Assembly: GCA_911728455.2 (NCBI GenBank)
Contig: OU452239.1
Coordinates: 3,299,884-3,363,883, forward strand
Source: Marthasterias glacialis
Lineage: Eukaryota > Echinodermata > Asteroidea > Forcipulatida > Asteriidae
Reading direction: 5' to 3'
DNA length: 64,000 bases
Position numbers and translations under genes: made by a program. Position 1 is the first letter of the stretch, and each line of letters starts with the position of its first letter. Below the pieces are notes generated by a model, which saw nothing but the letters and a program-made list of their open reading frames with translations, did no database searches and was not told where the DNA came from. This document shows, piece by piece, positions 25,750 through 37,983 of the stretch.

Positions 25750-27284
25750 AGGGCCCAATTTCATAGAGCTGCTTAACGGCAAACAAATTTTTCTGCTTAC
25801 TATAGCAAAAAATGTAAACGTATTTCACCAGCGTTTGCTAACTTAAGCACGTAAACAAACTGCGCACGCAACAAAAAAGTACCGTCTGCTTAAGCAAATA
25901 ATACTTCCGATCAAAAAATTTACAAAATGGCAGACGAAGTCAACGGAGTAGCGGTGGCTAAAAAATCAACAAAAAAGGAAATTATCGATGGAAATAATAA
26001 AATTTTCTGATGGAATTGGGTCACGTCAGAAAGCGCCCCCTTTGGTTCGAATAATAAAGAGATATACAGCCAAAATGAAACTTTGTATTACATTGTTACA
26101 ATGTTTGATAGATGTTTGGTAAAACTATAAGTTTTCACAATGTGTTTGTACACATTTTTACGTGCAGTATACGCAGCGCTTCCACATTCAAGGAAATTTC
26201 CTTATTTTAAGGAAATTTAGGCTTTTTAAGGAAAGTTCTCAGGAAATGCAAAAACCTCAGGAAATTCTAAGGAAATTCAATTAATTTAAGGAAATTCTCA
26301 GGAAAATTATAAATATTGAGAAAATCTACATTATTCATAATCTCGAGAAGTAAAAAAGAATGTTTTTAAATATTTTGAGTGAGACAAGTATCTTCTTGTG
26401 GGATAGATGACTTGAAAAAAAGACTAGAAATTATTTAAGGTATTATAAATATAATAAGCATTGATAGTCAATACCAGACTGGTCCAAACTCGTTTTGTAA
26501 ATTGCAATACATTTGTTTGGTTAGTGTTTCTTAGTCCATATAATTTTGACAGCCCAATTGGGCTAAGTAAAGAGTATCCTCTGTACTGTTGGCAAATAAT
26601 AGACAAAAGAGGGCGCTGTTGTCTAACAGTTGAGTGACCTCACCAGGAAGCAATAAAACAGCTAATATTGTTTTTTTTCAAACTTACTCTTAATTCTGTG
26701 TGCGTGATCTCAACATGCTGGGACTGGACTAGTACAAAGTTAACTTAAATTAACGACTCCGTGACACTGAATGGATCACAAAGGACATTTCTTTCTTCAT
26801 ATTTCTTATTTATCTTAAAGATCAAGGTGAGTCATAACAAAAAAATGTGTCAATCATGATGTCCGTTCCCTTTCTAAATTCTATTCTACAGTACTGCAAA
26901 GTTAACGCCGTTATTTTCCCAAGTTTGATTTGCTTTGGCAAAACGTTCACACCGTATGAAATATGACTGTTGTTAAATTCATGTCTTTACTGTAATTCAG
27001 GGCAATTTTCCAGCCATGCCTTTCGATAAACCTAGTCTATTAACAGAATAATTACATTGATTATCATGACAATATTGTGACTCTCCTCCAAATTATAGCG
27101 GCCATTTTGACACAACATGACTTGCTTATTAAGCACAAAAACGAGTGTTTAAGGCTGCTTGTTGGTTACTTACCGCGTTAAGCAAAAAATCGTGCTTAAA
27201 TAGAGGCTATGAAATAGAAAATCTGTTTAACACGCCCGTTAAGCACAAAATTGGCTGTTAAGCAGCTCTATGAAATTGGGCCCT
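25750..27284. mobile_element. 1.5-kb element with terminal inverted repeats (GGGCCCAATTTCATAGAGC)
   Basis: The left end AGGGCCCAATTTCATAGAGC then TGCTTAA is the exact inverse of the right end. The arms extend imperfectly inward as CTTAAGCA-type words over about 150 bp. No transposase frame is seen. Related short copies lie at 894-1000 and 46023-46160, with diverged sequence near 30325-30380 and 33880-34030. Confidence 0.7.
26190..26300. repeat. Cluster of AAGGAAATT words
   Basis: AAGGAAAT or its variants recur at least eight times in about 110 bases, some inverted (AAATTTCCTT). It lies inside the 25750-27284 element. Confidence 0.7.
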
Positions 27285-28170
27285 GGTCTTGTCACAGTTC
27301 ATCGAACTTTGCGGTGTGTTAAGTTCTGTGTGTGTGTGTGTGTAATAATGCCAACGCAAAGAAAAACTGTTACATCATGCCAAGTTCAGTGTGGAAATGT
27401 TTCCCTTTATGTCATTCTGGTGGCTTAATTGTGACAGGGAGAGGAAGAGGAGACTTTACTGAGACGATCACATGCTCACGTGAGTTGTTTGATGTATAAT
27501 GGAGAAAATGCAATTGACAAAGTGATCGTCTTTCGTTCTATATATACCGATCACGTACGTGCTTACGTACGAGAGTCACAAGTGTGCACCAGCGGGGCCA
27601 GAGGCACTTTACCCCCGCGAGAGTTGTTGTCGGGATTCGCTGAGTAAAACTATTTAAAAGTAAAGTTTAAAAGTAAAGTCATCGCTTTTCAAAATGTCCG
27701 TGTATTTCTTTAGCCGTGCACACTTGTGTTTATGATGTTTATCAAAGTGGGGTAGTTTATATAAAACTTTTGAACTTTTTAATACAGATAATGAGCTCGG
27801 AATTTGAATCTGTCAAATGTCAGATTGACTGTACAGTACACCAGTGTTCAGTAAAGGTGATGTTACAAAATGAGACCGTTAGATTGATATAGCGCCATCA
27901 ACGTTCACTAGCGATACACACTTCTTTATTTTATTGACACCGCATAGATGCCGGACAAAACGGAGGGCAGCAAGGGTTAATGTTTTGATAAAAGGCAATA
28001 TGAATACTATTTTGAACAGACAACCTGGTGGCAGCCAATTGCACTGCGTGGAAAAGGAACACTTTGGAAAGCACGAAAACATTGTTTTTCCTGGCAGTTA
28101 AAATCAAAAAGGTAACTTGTTTTTCCTCCAGGAGTCGAGTTACAATAAATGTATGCGGTTCTTTATAATT
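27285..28170. other. Non-coding sequence, short GT run only
   Basis: A GT run at about 27325-27345. No supported gene. Confidence 0.45.
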
Positions 28171-28173
28171 CTT

Positions 28174-28868
28174 AGTGACCTGAGTTGACCTCGCTTCCTG
28201 TCCAAACCGGAAGTCCCCATGAAATACATATGATAAAGCTCTTTTCAATTATTTTCATATTCATATTTAAAGGTTTTATTTGATTTCACTTTTAATATAT
28301 CAAACAAAATCAAAACCATGCGTTATACGGTGTCTCATAGAGACCATTATGTTGGTTTAAATGTTTCATTCCTCCAAAATGTTCTCCAAATAAATAACTC
28401 AAAATTGAAATTAAACTGATCCTTGAAACTGTGCATATATTTGAACCTCAATATGAAGACGCAAAATAAAACGATGACGTCATGATGACGTCATCAGATG
28501 TTGAGTTACAATAAATCAAAGTTTATTAATTAAATCAGAACTCCTGAAGTGCACAATGGATTTTTACAATCTACACATCATCGCAAAGGTCTTTTGGAAA
28601 CTATTTAAATGTCTCAAAGAAATGACCCCAATTTGACCTTGTATTGCGGTTCAAACCGGAAGTTGAAGGAAAGAATTGTTATAAAGCCATTATTTTTTAG
28701 TTCTTTGGTCAGTATAAAACGAGCTTTGGACAGTGGTTTCAGTGTGTGAGTAGGTAAAGGACTCTGCGTTTTCAAGTTTAAAACTGATGACGTCATTACA
28801 TTAAACAGCGTCCTCTGGTAACAAGTTTGAAAACAATGGTGCTACAACACTAATTGTAACGGCTTTTT
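28174..28868 (+). mobile_element. Helitron/Helentron-like element, copy C, internal part
   Basis: Shares TGACGTCATGATGACGTCAT, ACTCCTGAAGTGCACAATGG and GGTTCAAACCGGAAGTTGAA with copies A and B, in the same order and orientation. It lacks a 5' hairpin and a 3' stem-loop. Confidence 0.55.
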
Positions 28869-28919
28869 AGGTGTTCGGGCTCTCAGCCCGGAACACCTCT
28901 TGATTTTGTTCGGTTTTTT
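28869..28919 (+). mobile_element. Isolated 5' end of the Helitron/Helentron-like family
   Basis: A complete 5' hairpin (AGGTGTTCGGGCTC...CCCGGAACACCT) and about 20 further bases end in a T run. A second 5' end (copy D) starts immediately after. Confidence 0.7.
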
Positions 28920-30290
28920 AGGTGTTCGGACTCTGGTCCGATAACCTCTTGGTTTTGTTCGTTTTTTTTTTTTTAATACTTCTTCTTCTCCCTGGCGATT
29001 GTCCACTTTCTAATGCACACTTCCGAAGGTCATATAACCTTGAAACTTCATACATAGGTAGCATATGGCAAGGAGACGAAACATAACTCCTGAAGTACAC
29101 AATGGATTTTTACAATCTTTACATCATCGGAAAGGTCATCCAAAACTGCGTAATCGCCCTACAGACATGACCCCAATTTGACCTTGTCTTCCGGTTCAAA
29201 CCGGAAGTTGAAAATGTTGGAAATTTTCAAAAATTCATATTTTAAGAAGTACTTATCACATGATCACAAATTTGACATCAGATTGTAGAGAATTGAGCCT
29301 TCTCAAACTTGTGCATTGGGGTGACACCATTTTGACCTTTACTCCCGGTTCAAACCGGACGTTTAACGCAAATGTCCATGTGCGTTCAAGCGTGTCCTAC
29401 ATTGCTGTAGAAAATCCAATGCCATTATACATGTACACGTCCTTGTGTGTGCGTGGCTGTGTAACATCGATGCCCCATTGCTATGCACATTAACCACGCG
29501 TTGTTCTTAAGTCTTTTTTCAAGGTACACACTCCACGCTTTGTAAGTCTTTAATACAGGGCTTTTTTAAAACTTTATAAATCAACAAAAAATCAAACGTT
29601 TGAGGTATGAACATAATTTTTTCGACAAATGTCCAGGTAAGGGAGGCTCTTTCTTTTCGACACATTAAGTGACCTCTGTGACACCTACTTCTGGTCAAAC
29701 CGGAAGTAGCTCTTTATTTAAAAATGCTAAGAGCTAGGAACATGATTCTTTCACCAAATACCAAGGTTCGGAAAGTTCATTCTCTGTTGCACATTGGGTG
29801 ACCTCTACTTCCGGTCAAACCGTCTTCGTGTAAGAGTGGTTAGAGTTAGGAACATGATTGTTTCGAGAAATATCAAGGTTAGGTAAGGTCTTTCTTTGTG
29901 AAACATAAAGTGACCTTTGTAACCTCTACTTCCGGTCAAACTGGAAGTAGCTCCTCATTTAAAATTAGTAAGAGCTAGGAACATGATTCTTTCACAAAAT
30001 AACAAGGTTTGGGATGGTCCTCTGTTGCATATTGCGTGGCCTGTGATGTCTACTTCCGGTCAAACCTGAAGTAGCTCGTCAATTAAGATTGGTAAGAGCT
30101 TGGAACAGGATTCTTTCACCAAATACCAAGGTGAGGGAAGGTCCTTCTCTGTTACAAATTAAATATTATCTTTTAAAGAACAATTTCATGTTCATATATT
30201 TAGATACTTTAGTTGCTACATCAAATAACAACTTTAAGTACTATAATCCGAACACCTTGTTTTTGTGATGTCACAAAAACCTATGTCTAG
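28920..30290 (+). mobile_element. Helitron/Helentron-like element, copy D, apparently full length
   Basis: Same order as copy A: 5' hairpin, T and CTT stretch, shared body, about four tandem units (period about 122 bp, CTACTTCCGGTCAAAC near 29684, 29808, 29928 and 30050), then CCGAACACCT (30248-30257), a perfect stem-loop GTTTTTGTGATGTCACAAAA-AC (30259-30280) and terminal CTAG followed by T. Confidence 0.72.
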
Positions 30291-30455
30291 TTTATTATTA
30301 TTTTTTTTTTTACGGTTAGCAGTGCTATGAAATGAAAACTCACAGTAAGCCCAAAATCGGCCGTTAAACAGCTCTACGAGGTTGGTCTGAAGTACAAAGC
30401 ATGTAATGTAAATGCCGCACCACCTGAAATTCACACTGCACTGCATATTACATAC

Positions 30456-30586
30456 AGGCCGTTCACGAAACCTCGGCTTGGGCTGGGGCTCTGTCAGTTA
30501 TTTTGAAAACGTGTGCTTTCCTTACGGGAATTCAAACAGACGGACGGAGCCCAAGCCCAAGCCGTGATTTCGTAAACGCCCATAGA
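30456..30586. repeat. Inverted-repeat element (GGAGCCCAAGCC family)
   Basis: The left arm AAACCTCGGCTTGGGCTGGG and right arm GACGGAGCCCAAGCCCAAGC pair. The same family is at 1459-1656, 43613-43735 and 43961-44537. It lies about 0.5 kb upstream of the SLC16-like gene's first visible exon. Confidence 0.7.
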
Positions 30587-31126
30587 GACAATACCTTCCA
30601 ATATGGCGCAACCAATATTACCGTAATGATGACGTCAGGTGAATTTGGTCAAATCGTTTTTCATTACGCTTTTACGTGTATCTGTCGTTTGATAAAATTA
30701 AGTTTATTTCGCCGCTTTTGCCAAAAAAGATTGATTAAACAAATTCATTTCGCTGGAAAGGTGTAGTTTTCTGTTGGCAGATCTTTAGCACATTATTATT
30801 TGTGTCCCCCTATATTTAAAGTGGAAGCGTCCAATATCATTCAACACATTCCAAACACTTTGGGGCTGATGAACCGAGCAAAACCCAACCCTTTATTATG
30901 GGTGTAGATGGCCTCATAGCGTTTTTTCTTTAACACCATTGATGACTTTGTTCACATGAAGTCAATTCAGCGAAGCCTTAACCTGAAATGATTTCAGTTA
31001 CTTCGGTTATTAATATTGTTTGATGCTACAGACTGTTTTATTACTATTTTTGTAGACTATGCGTCTTTGAGCACTCCTCGCAAGCCACTTTGCAGTAAAA
31101 GGGTTTCATCGGCCAAACGTGACTAT

Positions 31127-31322
31127 ATGATGACGGTTGGAACTCCAGACGGTGGATGGGGTTGGTTCGTGCTCCTTGCGGCCCACTCTACCTTAATCTT
31201 CCGAGAGGGTATCGCCAAGTGCCTGGGCGTCTTTTTGCCTACTTTCAGGGAGGTTTTTGATACCAGTACGTCCATGATCGGATGGATCAGTTCTCTATGC
31301 GTCACATTCGCCGATTTCACAG
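31127..31322 (+). CDS. SLC16-like gene, coding exon 1
   Basis: Encodes residues 1-65 plus one base of codon 66, covering the N-terminus and TM1 with the PDGGWGW signature and ending ...VTFADFT. The donor GTAGG follows at 31323. The transcribed exon probably begins at 31056 after TTTTTGTAG. A three-codon upstream reading frame (ATG CGT CTT TGA) starts at 31059. Confidence 0.9.
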
Positions 31323-34300
31323 GTAGGATTTTTACTCGTTTTCTCCAAAGAAAGTTTATATGTATTTATTGAGGACTGTCGTGAACCGAACTCAAGTACT
31401 GGTGTTGTCAGAGTGTGCGTTTGGGCTGCCGGTCGAGGCACTTGCGTCCTTGAGCAAGACACTTGACCATCATTGCTTCGTCCTCCGGTAAAGCCGTAGG
31501 TCCCCAGTGGTGCGTGTAATGCACGTAAAAGAATGTATCTACTTTTTTGTTTGGGGCATATGGGGGCACTGGAAATTTGCTGAATAGGGAGTCTCCACAA
31601 CTGGGTGTTAAAAAGATTGTGTGAACTTACCGTTGAGAGACGGGGTTTGCCCCGGTGTTTCTGGCATGGTAGGCGTCAAGTTGCTCCGCATGCCACTTGT
31701 ACACACCCTCACAATGTGCTGTATAAATTATTCTTACAAATTCAAACATAGCTCTTCAAACACGTCGTATACATCATCAGCGCTTTCTTGTGTTGACAAG
31801 CTATGATAATGCATTCATCTCGTTTTGATAATGGCATTGAAATTCACATCTCACAACGTATTATTTAATTTTGGAGTGATCAAAGAAATATTGACATTAG
31901 CGGGATTTGAAACTGCGAACTGCAATGTACGATATTGGTGCTTTACCAGCTGAGCTATTATTTCGGTGGTCTCCCAATTTTATCTTTGTTAAAACTGAAA
32001 TAAATAGGAATAAATGCTTTTACTGTAAACAACATTAGTTGTTATATATTGTTAATACAACGTATTGTTGTTTACTGTAGTTTATTCATTTTTTATGATG
32101 TGATCTGGTCCCCTTTAATTGGTAGGAGGAAAGATCATTAACTGAAAGAGGGTAACACATTTACCAAAACACTGAATATACACGATGACGTCTCAAGATC
32201 TAAAATGTATATCTCCTGCTACTTGTTTATTCCTCGGAGTATAGCAGAGCACAACACGCCGGATTCAATGGCGTGTCTTGGCCGAGTGGATCAGTGGCGT
32301 AACTAAGGGGCACGGGGGGCACGCTGTTTTTTTTGTTTGTTTGTTTGTTTGTTTTTTTTGTATCGCCATAAAGGTCTCTCCTAGGTAGGTATGAATAGAT
32401 TCTGGTAAACTTGAATAATCAATATCCCTACATTCTACACTCAGAAGAAAAACATTTTTGAGCAAACTACCGCCGCACCCCTTACCCCCAGTAAAATGAA
32501 TAAAATAACTAATATATATATATATACACAGAGAAAGTACATGAGAAACTGACTGGGAGAATATTATAAAAAAATAGAGTGAGCAAAGAAAATTTGGCTG
32601 ATGCCGGACTCGAACCCGCGACCTCTCGAATACCGTACGAGCGCTCTACCAACTGAGCTAACCAGCCCTTAATATTGGTGGGCGGTCCTATGTGCAATAC
32701 CAAATCTACTTTGCTCAGGGGGACCAGTCAGAAGCCGAACCGTGCTGCCGATAAGCCAGGGATCACTACCCCGGTTAAGATGCAAATAACCTGGTAAACG
32801 GCAGTAGCGGGGATACACAACGAATGGATACAGCTTTTTACGTGGATTTACACAGAGAAAGTACACGAGAAACTGACTGGGAGAATATTATAAATAAATA
32901 GGGTGAGCAAAGAAAATTTGGCTGATGCGGTCCTATGTGCAATACCAAATCTACTTTGCTCGGGGGGACCAGTCAGAAGCCGCACCGTGCTGCCGATAAG
33001 CATATATATAAGCATATATATATAAGTGGGGCGATTGACTATACAACATTCACTTTGTCAGGTTGTTTTTTCTCTTCTAACACGAACCTTTGAGGTGGAT
33101 TTAAAGTAATTACTTCTGCTGATTTGTGTTTAATCAACCGCAACATCTGTTCCCTTGAACATAAGCTAAACATAATAATACACAACCAACCCTAAAAATT
33201 GAATAGGTATATTATATCATGTAACGGTACCGCGTTTCGCTGAAAAGTTGAAGACTGGTGGGTTCCTTTTTCCATAACATCCGACGAGGCATAACGTCCT
33301 TGACGTCAGCATTTTGTTTTCATGCTTGATTATTTCTGTTGAAGAACGACATTACAATAAGAGAAATAAAAGTAATAATAATAGAAAGCAGAAGCAAGTC
33401 GAACTGGTGTAAAAAAAAACAAAAAACCTTTTTGTTCAGCTTGTTCATCTGCTGTCGTAAACCTAGCTTCATTCTTTGCCATAATAATGGATACATAGAA
33501 GGGGTAGATTGAGAATTAAAGCCAACCACACGGAAAGAATTGACAAGAAAAACAGATGAAAACCCTCCTAGGTAATGAAAAGAGCAGCCCACGTTTTAAG
33601 CATGAAGTCTTGGGGCTACAGAGTTTATCACACTCTTCTATACGCCTACCACATGAATCTTGCTGAATACAAAAAAAGACGATGACGCAGTGTCAGTGTA
33701 TACATGTAGACCGAGCCATACTGAAATGAATGCGTGGGATCGATACGCACCTGCTGACACTCGGGGACGGGTAATCAACCCGCGGCAATCGAAATCTAGT
33801 GTAATTACATGTGGATGTGCATAAAGGGGCATCATGTCGTTCAACGTAACTGTTTTAAGTGATATAGCTAGACTTAATTTGAAACATTTTGTTAAGCAGA
33901 ATACAGGAAACCCGTCACAAATCGATGCACATTTACCAAGTAGTATTGGCTGGTAAACAGTAACTGCTAAGCAAAACGATTTATAAACTCAGCAAATGTG
34001 TGCCCCCATGCTTTATGAAATTGAGCCATTGTGCTTTTTTTCTTTTCTCAAATCTAGAATATAAAATATATTAAGTAGTGTGCAACTGGCACCATGCTCT
34101 CACAGGGCAAAACAATACTGAAAAGTTTAAGAGTCGGTTCCAAATCATAAAACTCAAAAACAGGCCGATGCATTTTAAGAGAAATGGTTTAGTTCACAGA
34201 CACCGTCCCCGTTTGAACTATGTTCTCCGATGTTGTTTCGATCAATGAGAAGGGCACCCACGCCCAGCTTCGGCGGCAAATGCGAGGCGTCCGCACAGCT

Positions 34301-37201
34301 ACGGGTAGCTATGTCTCAGCAGCAAGACCCGGGCTTTTCAATCAAATTGCTGGTGATAAGGTTTTCGATATCCAAGCGTTTTGTATCAATCAATTTGTCT
34401 CAACCGAACCCTGTCTCCGATGAAGTTTGGACTTGTAGTAACCCAAGTGCACTTCCTCATACTGCCATTCTTTCTCCAAGGTTTGGCTGGTAAACTCCCC
34501 CACTACCCGACAGCAGTGCACTTTGCACTCTGAAAACTCCCGGGTCAAAATCGACTGGTATTCCGTATCCCAAGGGGCCTGACCGATGTCTTGGTCAGGT
34601 CGACCAGTAAAGTGGTTTAAAATTGGGAATTCAAATCTGATTCTGCGTCAGTCTGACCCATTTCCGGGTCTTTTTGACACAGATTCCGGGTCATACTGAC
34701 ACAGAACTGGTTCAGGCACCTCAAGACCCGCAATCCGAGTTAATTTTAACCCGGGAGTTTTTAGAGTAGACTCTCTTGGCAGATGCGAGCTGGTTACAGT
34801 TTTCGAGAGTAAAAAAAAATATTTGATTTGATATGAGTTGGTTGATTAGAAACAAATTCCATGTTGGCCGGCCAAGAACCGAATTGCGAAATCTTAAACA
34901 ATAAGAAAATGGATTGTAAACAACAAACAGATAGATAAACATAAGAATGCAAATCAATAAAAAGAAACAACTTATGCTATTAAAGTAGAGGATTTGAAAA
35001 AAGGGTGACGGAATATATTTACAACAAAGTTAATTACAAGTCATCTATTTAATTTTTTTTTAATTATTTAATATTTCACTTAATATTCATTCAAAGTCTG
35101 AGATTCGACCCCTCTTTGATGTAGCAGAGCTTGGTTATGTGGTTCGAATTACAGATGGCATTGGGTATTATGTTGCTGCGTTTACGCTCTCACTGAGCGA
35201 GTGGGGTTGCTAGCTGCAGCTCAAATAAAGAAAAACACAAGATTGACACTATAATGAGAGACACATGGGGACTTTCCATGTAATTCCATTGTTCTCGAAA
35301 ATATGCGCATGCTCAGAACTACAGTATTATTGGAAATTTACCCGGTATGCCTGCTGCCACCTAGTGTTCCAAAGTCTCTCATTACTAGGCCTACTTTTCA
35401 AGTCAACACAGCGTTAATTAGTCACTTTAGACCACATTTTGACTAAAATTAGTGGCGGAGGTGAGTTATTCTTCAAATGGCCCAAAAGAGTGAGGGGATA
35501 TCGCCATTTTGATTTATTGCAGTTCGTAGGTTGTCACCAACCCTCAAAAGGCACAGTACTGTAAATCTACGAACTTTTGACCAAATTGACACGTATATGC
35601 TACATAATCTGGACCATTATTACTTTTGTGACACTATGATTTCTTCAGTTTGTTTCACTTGGCTTTAGAAAAAAAAAAAAAAAAAAAAAAAAAAACAGGC
35701 AAAATGACGACATGAAATAATTTTGAGATCAATATGAAAGGTCTCTATAAATATTACATGATTACACCATCATGTCCTTCATGTCACCTCTTTTCATTAT
35801 TTGTTCTCTCTATAAAGATGCTAAAAAATAATGAACATGTACTATTTACGTGTTTTTTCTTTCACTGCAGGTCTTGTAAGTGGACCTCTATGCCAGCGTT
35901 TTGGCTGCCGTCCAGTCGCGATGATTGGCGGTGTGTTTGCTGGCTCTGGTCTGGTCATCGCCGGTTTCGGTGCCCAGAATATGCTACACCTATCCTGGCT
36001 CCTGAGTTTCGCAGGTAATTATGTTTCTTCCCCAGCCTGGATTTGTAGAAAATGGTCAATAATATAAACTCCTAAAAGGTTGAAAGTTTGTTCTACTTAT
36101 AACAATCAAATGGGAGACTTTTGAGACGATAGCGGGCGTCCAACAAACCGGTCCTTTTCCATTGTTCTCACCGATGAAAACAATGGAATAGGACCGGTCT
36201 GTGGGACGCCCGCCATCGTCTCAAAAGTCTCCCATTGATCAACTCGAGTCTGCAAATGACGATAGTCTGGCTCTTTTCAGTTTCACCCGGTGTGTGAGTT
36301 ATATACTGCTTATGCACAAAGGGGACAATACATTTATCTGATAATAGTTTTTAAACATTGGGTTTAAAAAAAGGAAAGGTGAATCATTCTGATCAATGGG
36401 AGACTTTTAAGACGCTGGCGGCAGACACGACGGTCATTTTTGACGGATCTGGACATGCGTGCCCATGCACGTATTGCGCGCGTTGTTCTGAGCACGCGTG
36501 GTGAGAGCTGTGAAAAAAGGCCGTCCAAAAGTCTCCCATTATACAAACTACCATATACGTGAAATGATTTGAAGTTGATCTGGCCCCCCTTAGACCTGCT
36601 GGACCAAATCAATTTGAGACCCTTTTTGAGTTTAGTATAAGACAATGTCCGAGTTAACACACACATGTTTGTGTATGGTGTAAACTGAGGACTTATCTTT
36701 GTTCTCCCATTGTTTTTTTAGCGACGTCCCAATTGGTTTTGTGCACGAAAACCAAGCGAGGACGTCCTCGCTTGGTCGGAACACCCCGGATCCCTTTTGT
36801 TAAAGTCCTTGGTTTGAATGCCTGCACATGCTCACACACACACACACACACACACACACAAATGTTGTTACATACACTGCGTGGACCTTCCTTTGTTCTC
36901 ATGCATTGAACATTTTTGTACACGTCCCTATTAGAAAAAAACCTTGTGTGGACGTGTGCAAGTCCACAGAAGGTCACAGAACCCTGCCTTGTGTGGACCT
37001 CTTTTGTTCTGAGGTCCACACTTCGTATGCAATGGGTAGGCACACACACCGTTATGGGGACATTTATACAATGGAACAAAGGTACCCACAACGTTTTTCT
37101 TTGTCAAAACCTGTCCCCGCAAGGTAATTCAATAGAAAAGGGAATAATAGAACAACAATAGGGAGTCCCCACAACTCCATGTTAAAAAGAATGTGTGCTT
37201 A

Positions 37202-37249
<48 letters not shown>

Positions 37250-37547
37250 AAAAACTCCAGGGTCAGAATTGACGTGGATTACGGGTACCATGGGGCAGAC
37301 CAGACCCATTTCTGGGTCAGACTGACCCGGAAAAGGGTTTTAAAAGTGTGTGTGTGAGTTTGTTTAGGCATTCAAACCGGGGATTTATAACAAAAGAGGA
37401 CAATAGGGTCCCCGGTTGGAAAAGGTCCCCGGTTGGAAAAGGTCCCCAGTTGGAAATCGTGTACAAAACAAATGGGAGCTGTTGCTAAAAAGTTAAAGTA
37501 CAAACAAAAGATGGACAATAGGAGGTCCCCGATTGGAGGTAAATACA

Positions 37548-37625
<78 letters not shown>

Positions 37626-37935
37626 GGCACACACACCGTTGTGGGGACATTTATACAATGGAACAAAGGTCCCCACAACGTTTTTCTTTGTCAAACCCTG
37701 TCCCCACAGAGGGATTCTTTAGAAAAGGGAATAATAGAACAACAATAGGGAGTCCCCACAACTCGGTGTTAAAAAGACTGTGTGCCCTTACACTCACCAA
37801 CTTACGGGGCACTTTACACAATGGAACAATGCTACCCCACAAGGTTTTCTTTGTTCTAGTGCTACCCCACAAGGGAATTCTTTAGAAAAGGGACAATAAG
37901 TTGAACAATGAAGTACCCCGCAACTGGCCATGTGT

Positions 37936-37983
<48 letters not shown>

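Larger units (their letters stand above)
36870..37925. repeat. Repeat cluster: ACAATGGAACAAAGG / CCCACAA units interleaved with CA/GT runs
   Basis: Units carrying TATACAATGGAACAAAGG, CCCACAACGTTTTTCTTTGT, GGAATAATAGAACAACAATA and GGGAGTCCCCACAACTC occur at about 37060-37190, 37645-37775 and, diverged, 37810-37920. Each is next to a CA or GT run or a GTAGGCACACACACC lead-in. Confidence 0.75.

Noticed and set aside
36693-37091. 132-codon frame around the CA repeat
   Set aside because: It spans a microsatellite and dispersed repeats in an intron and shows no family match.
37372-37885. Open frames of Cys-Val or Thr-His repeats
   Set aside because: They are translations of the GT/CA microsatellite and vanish outside it.
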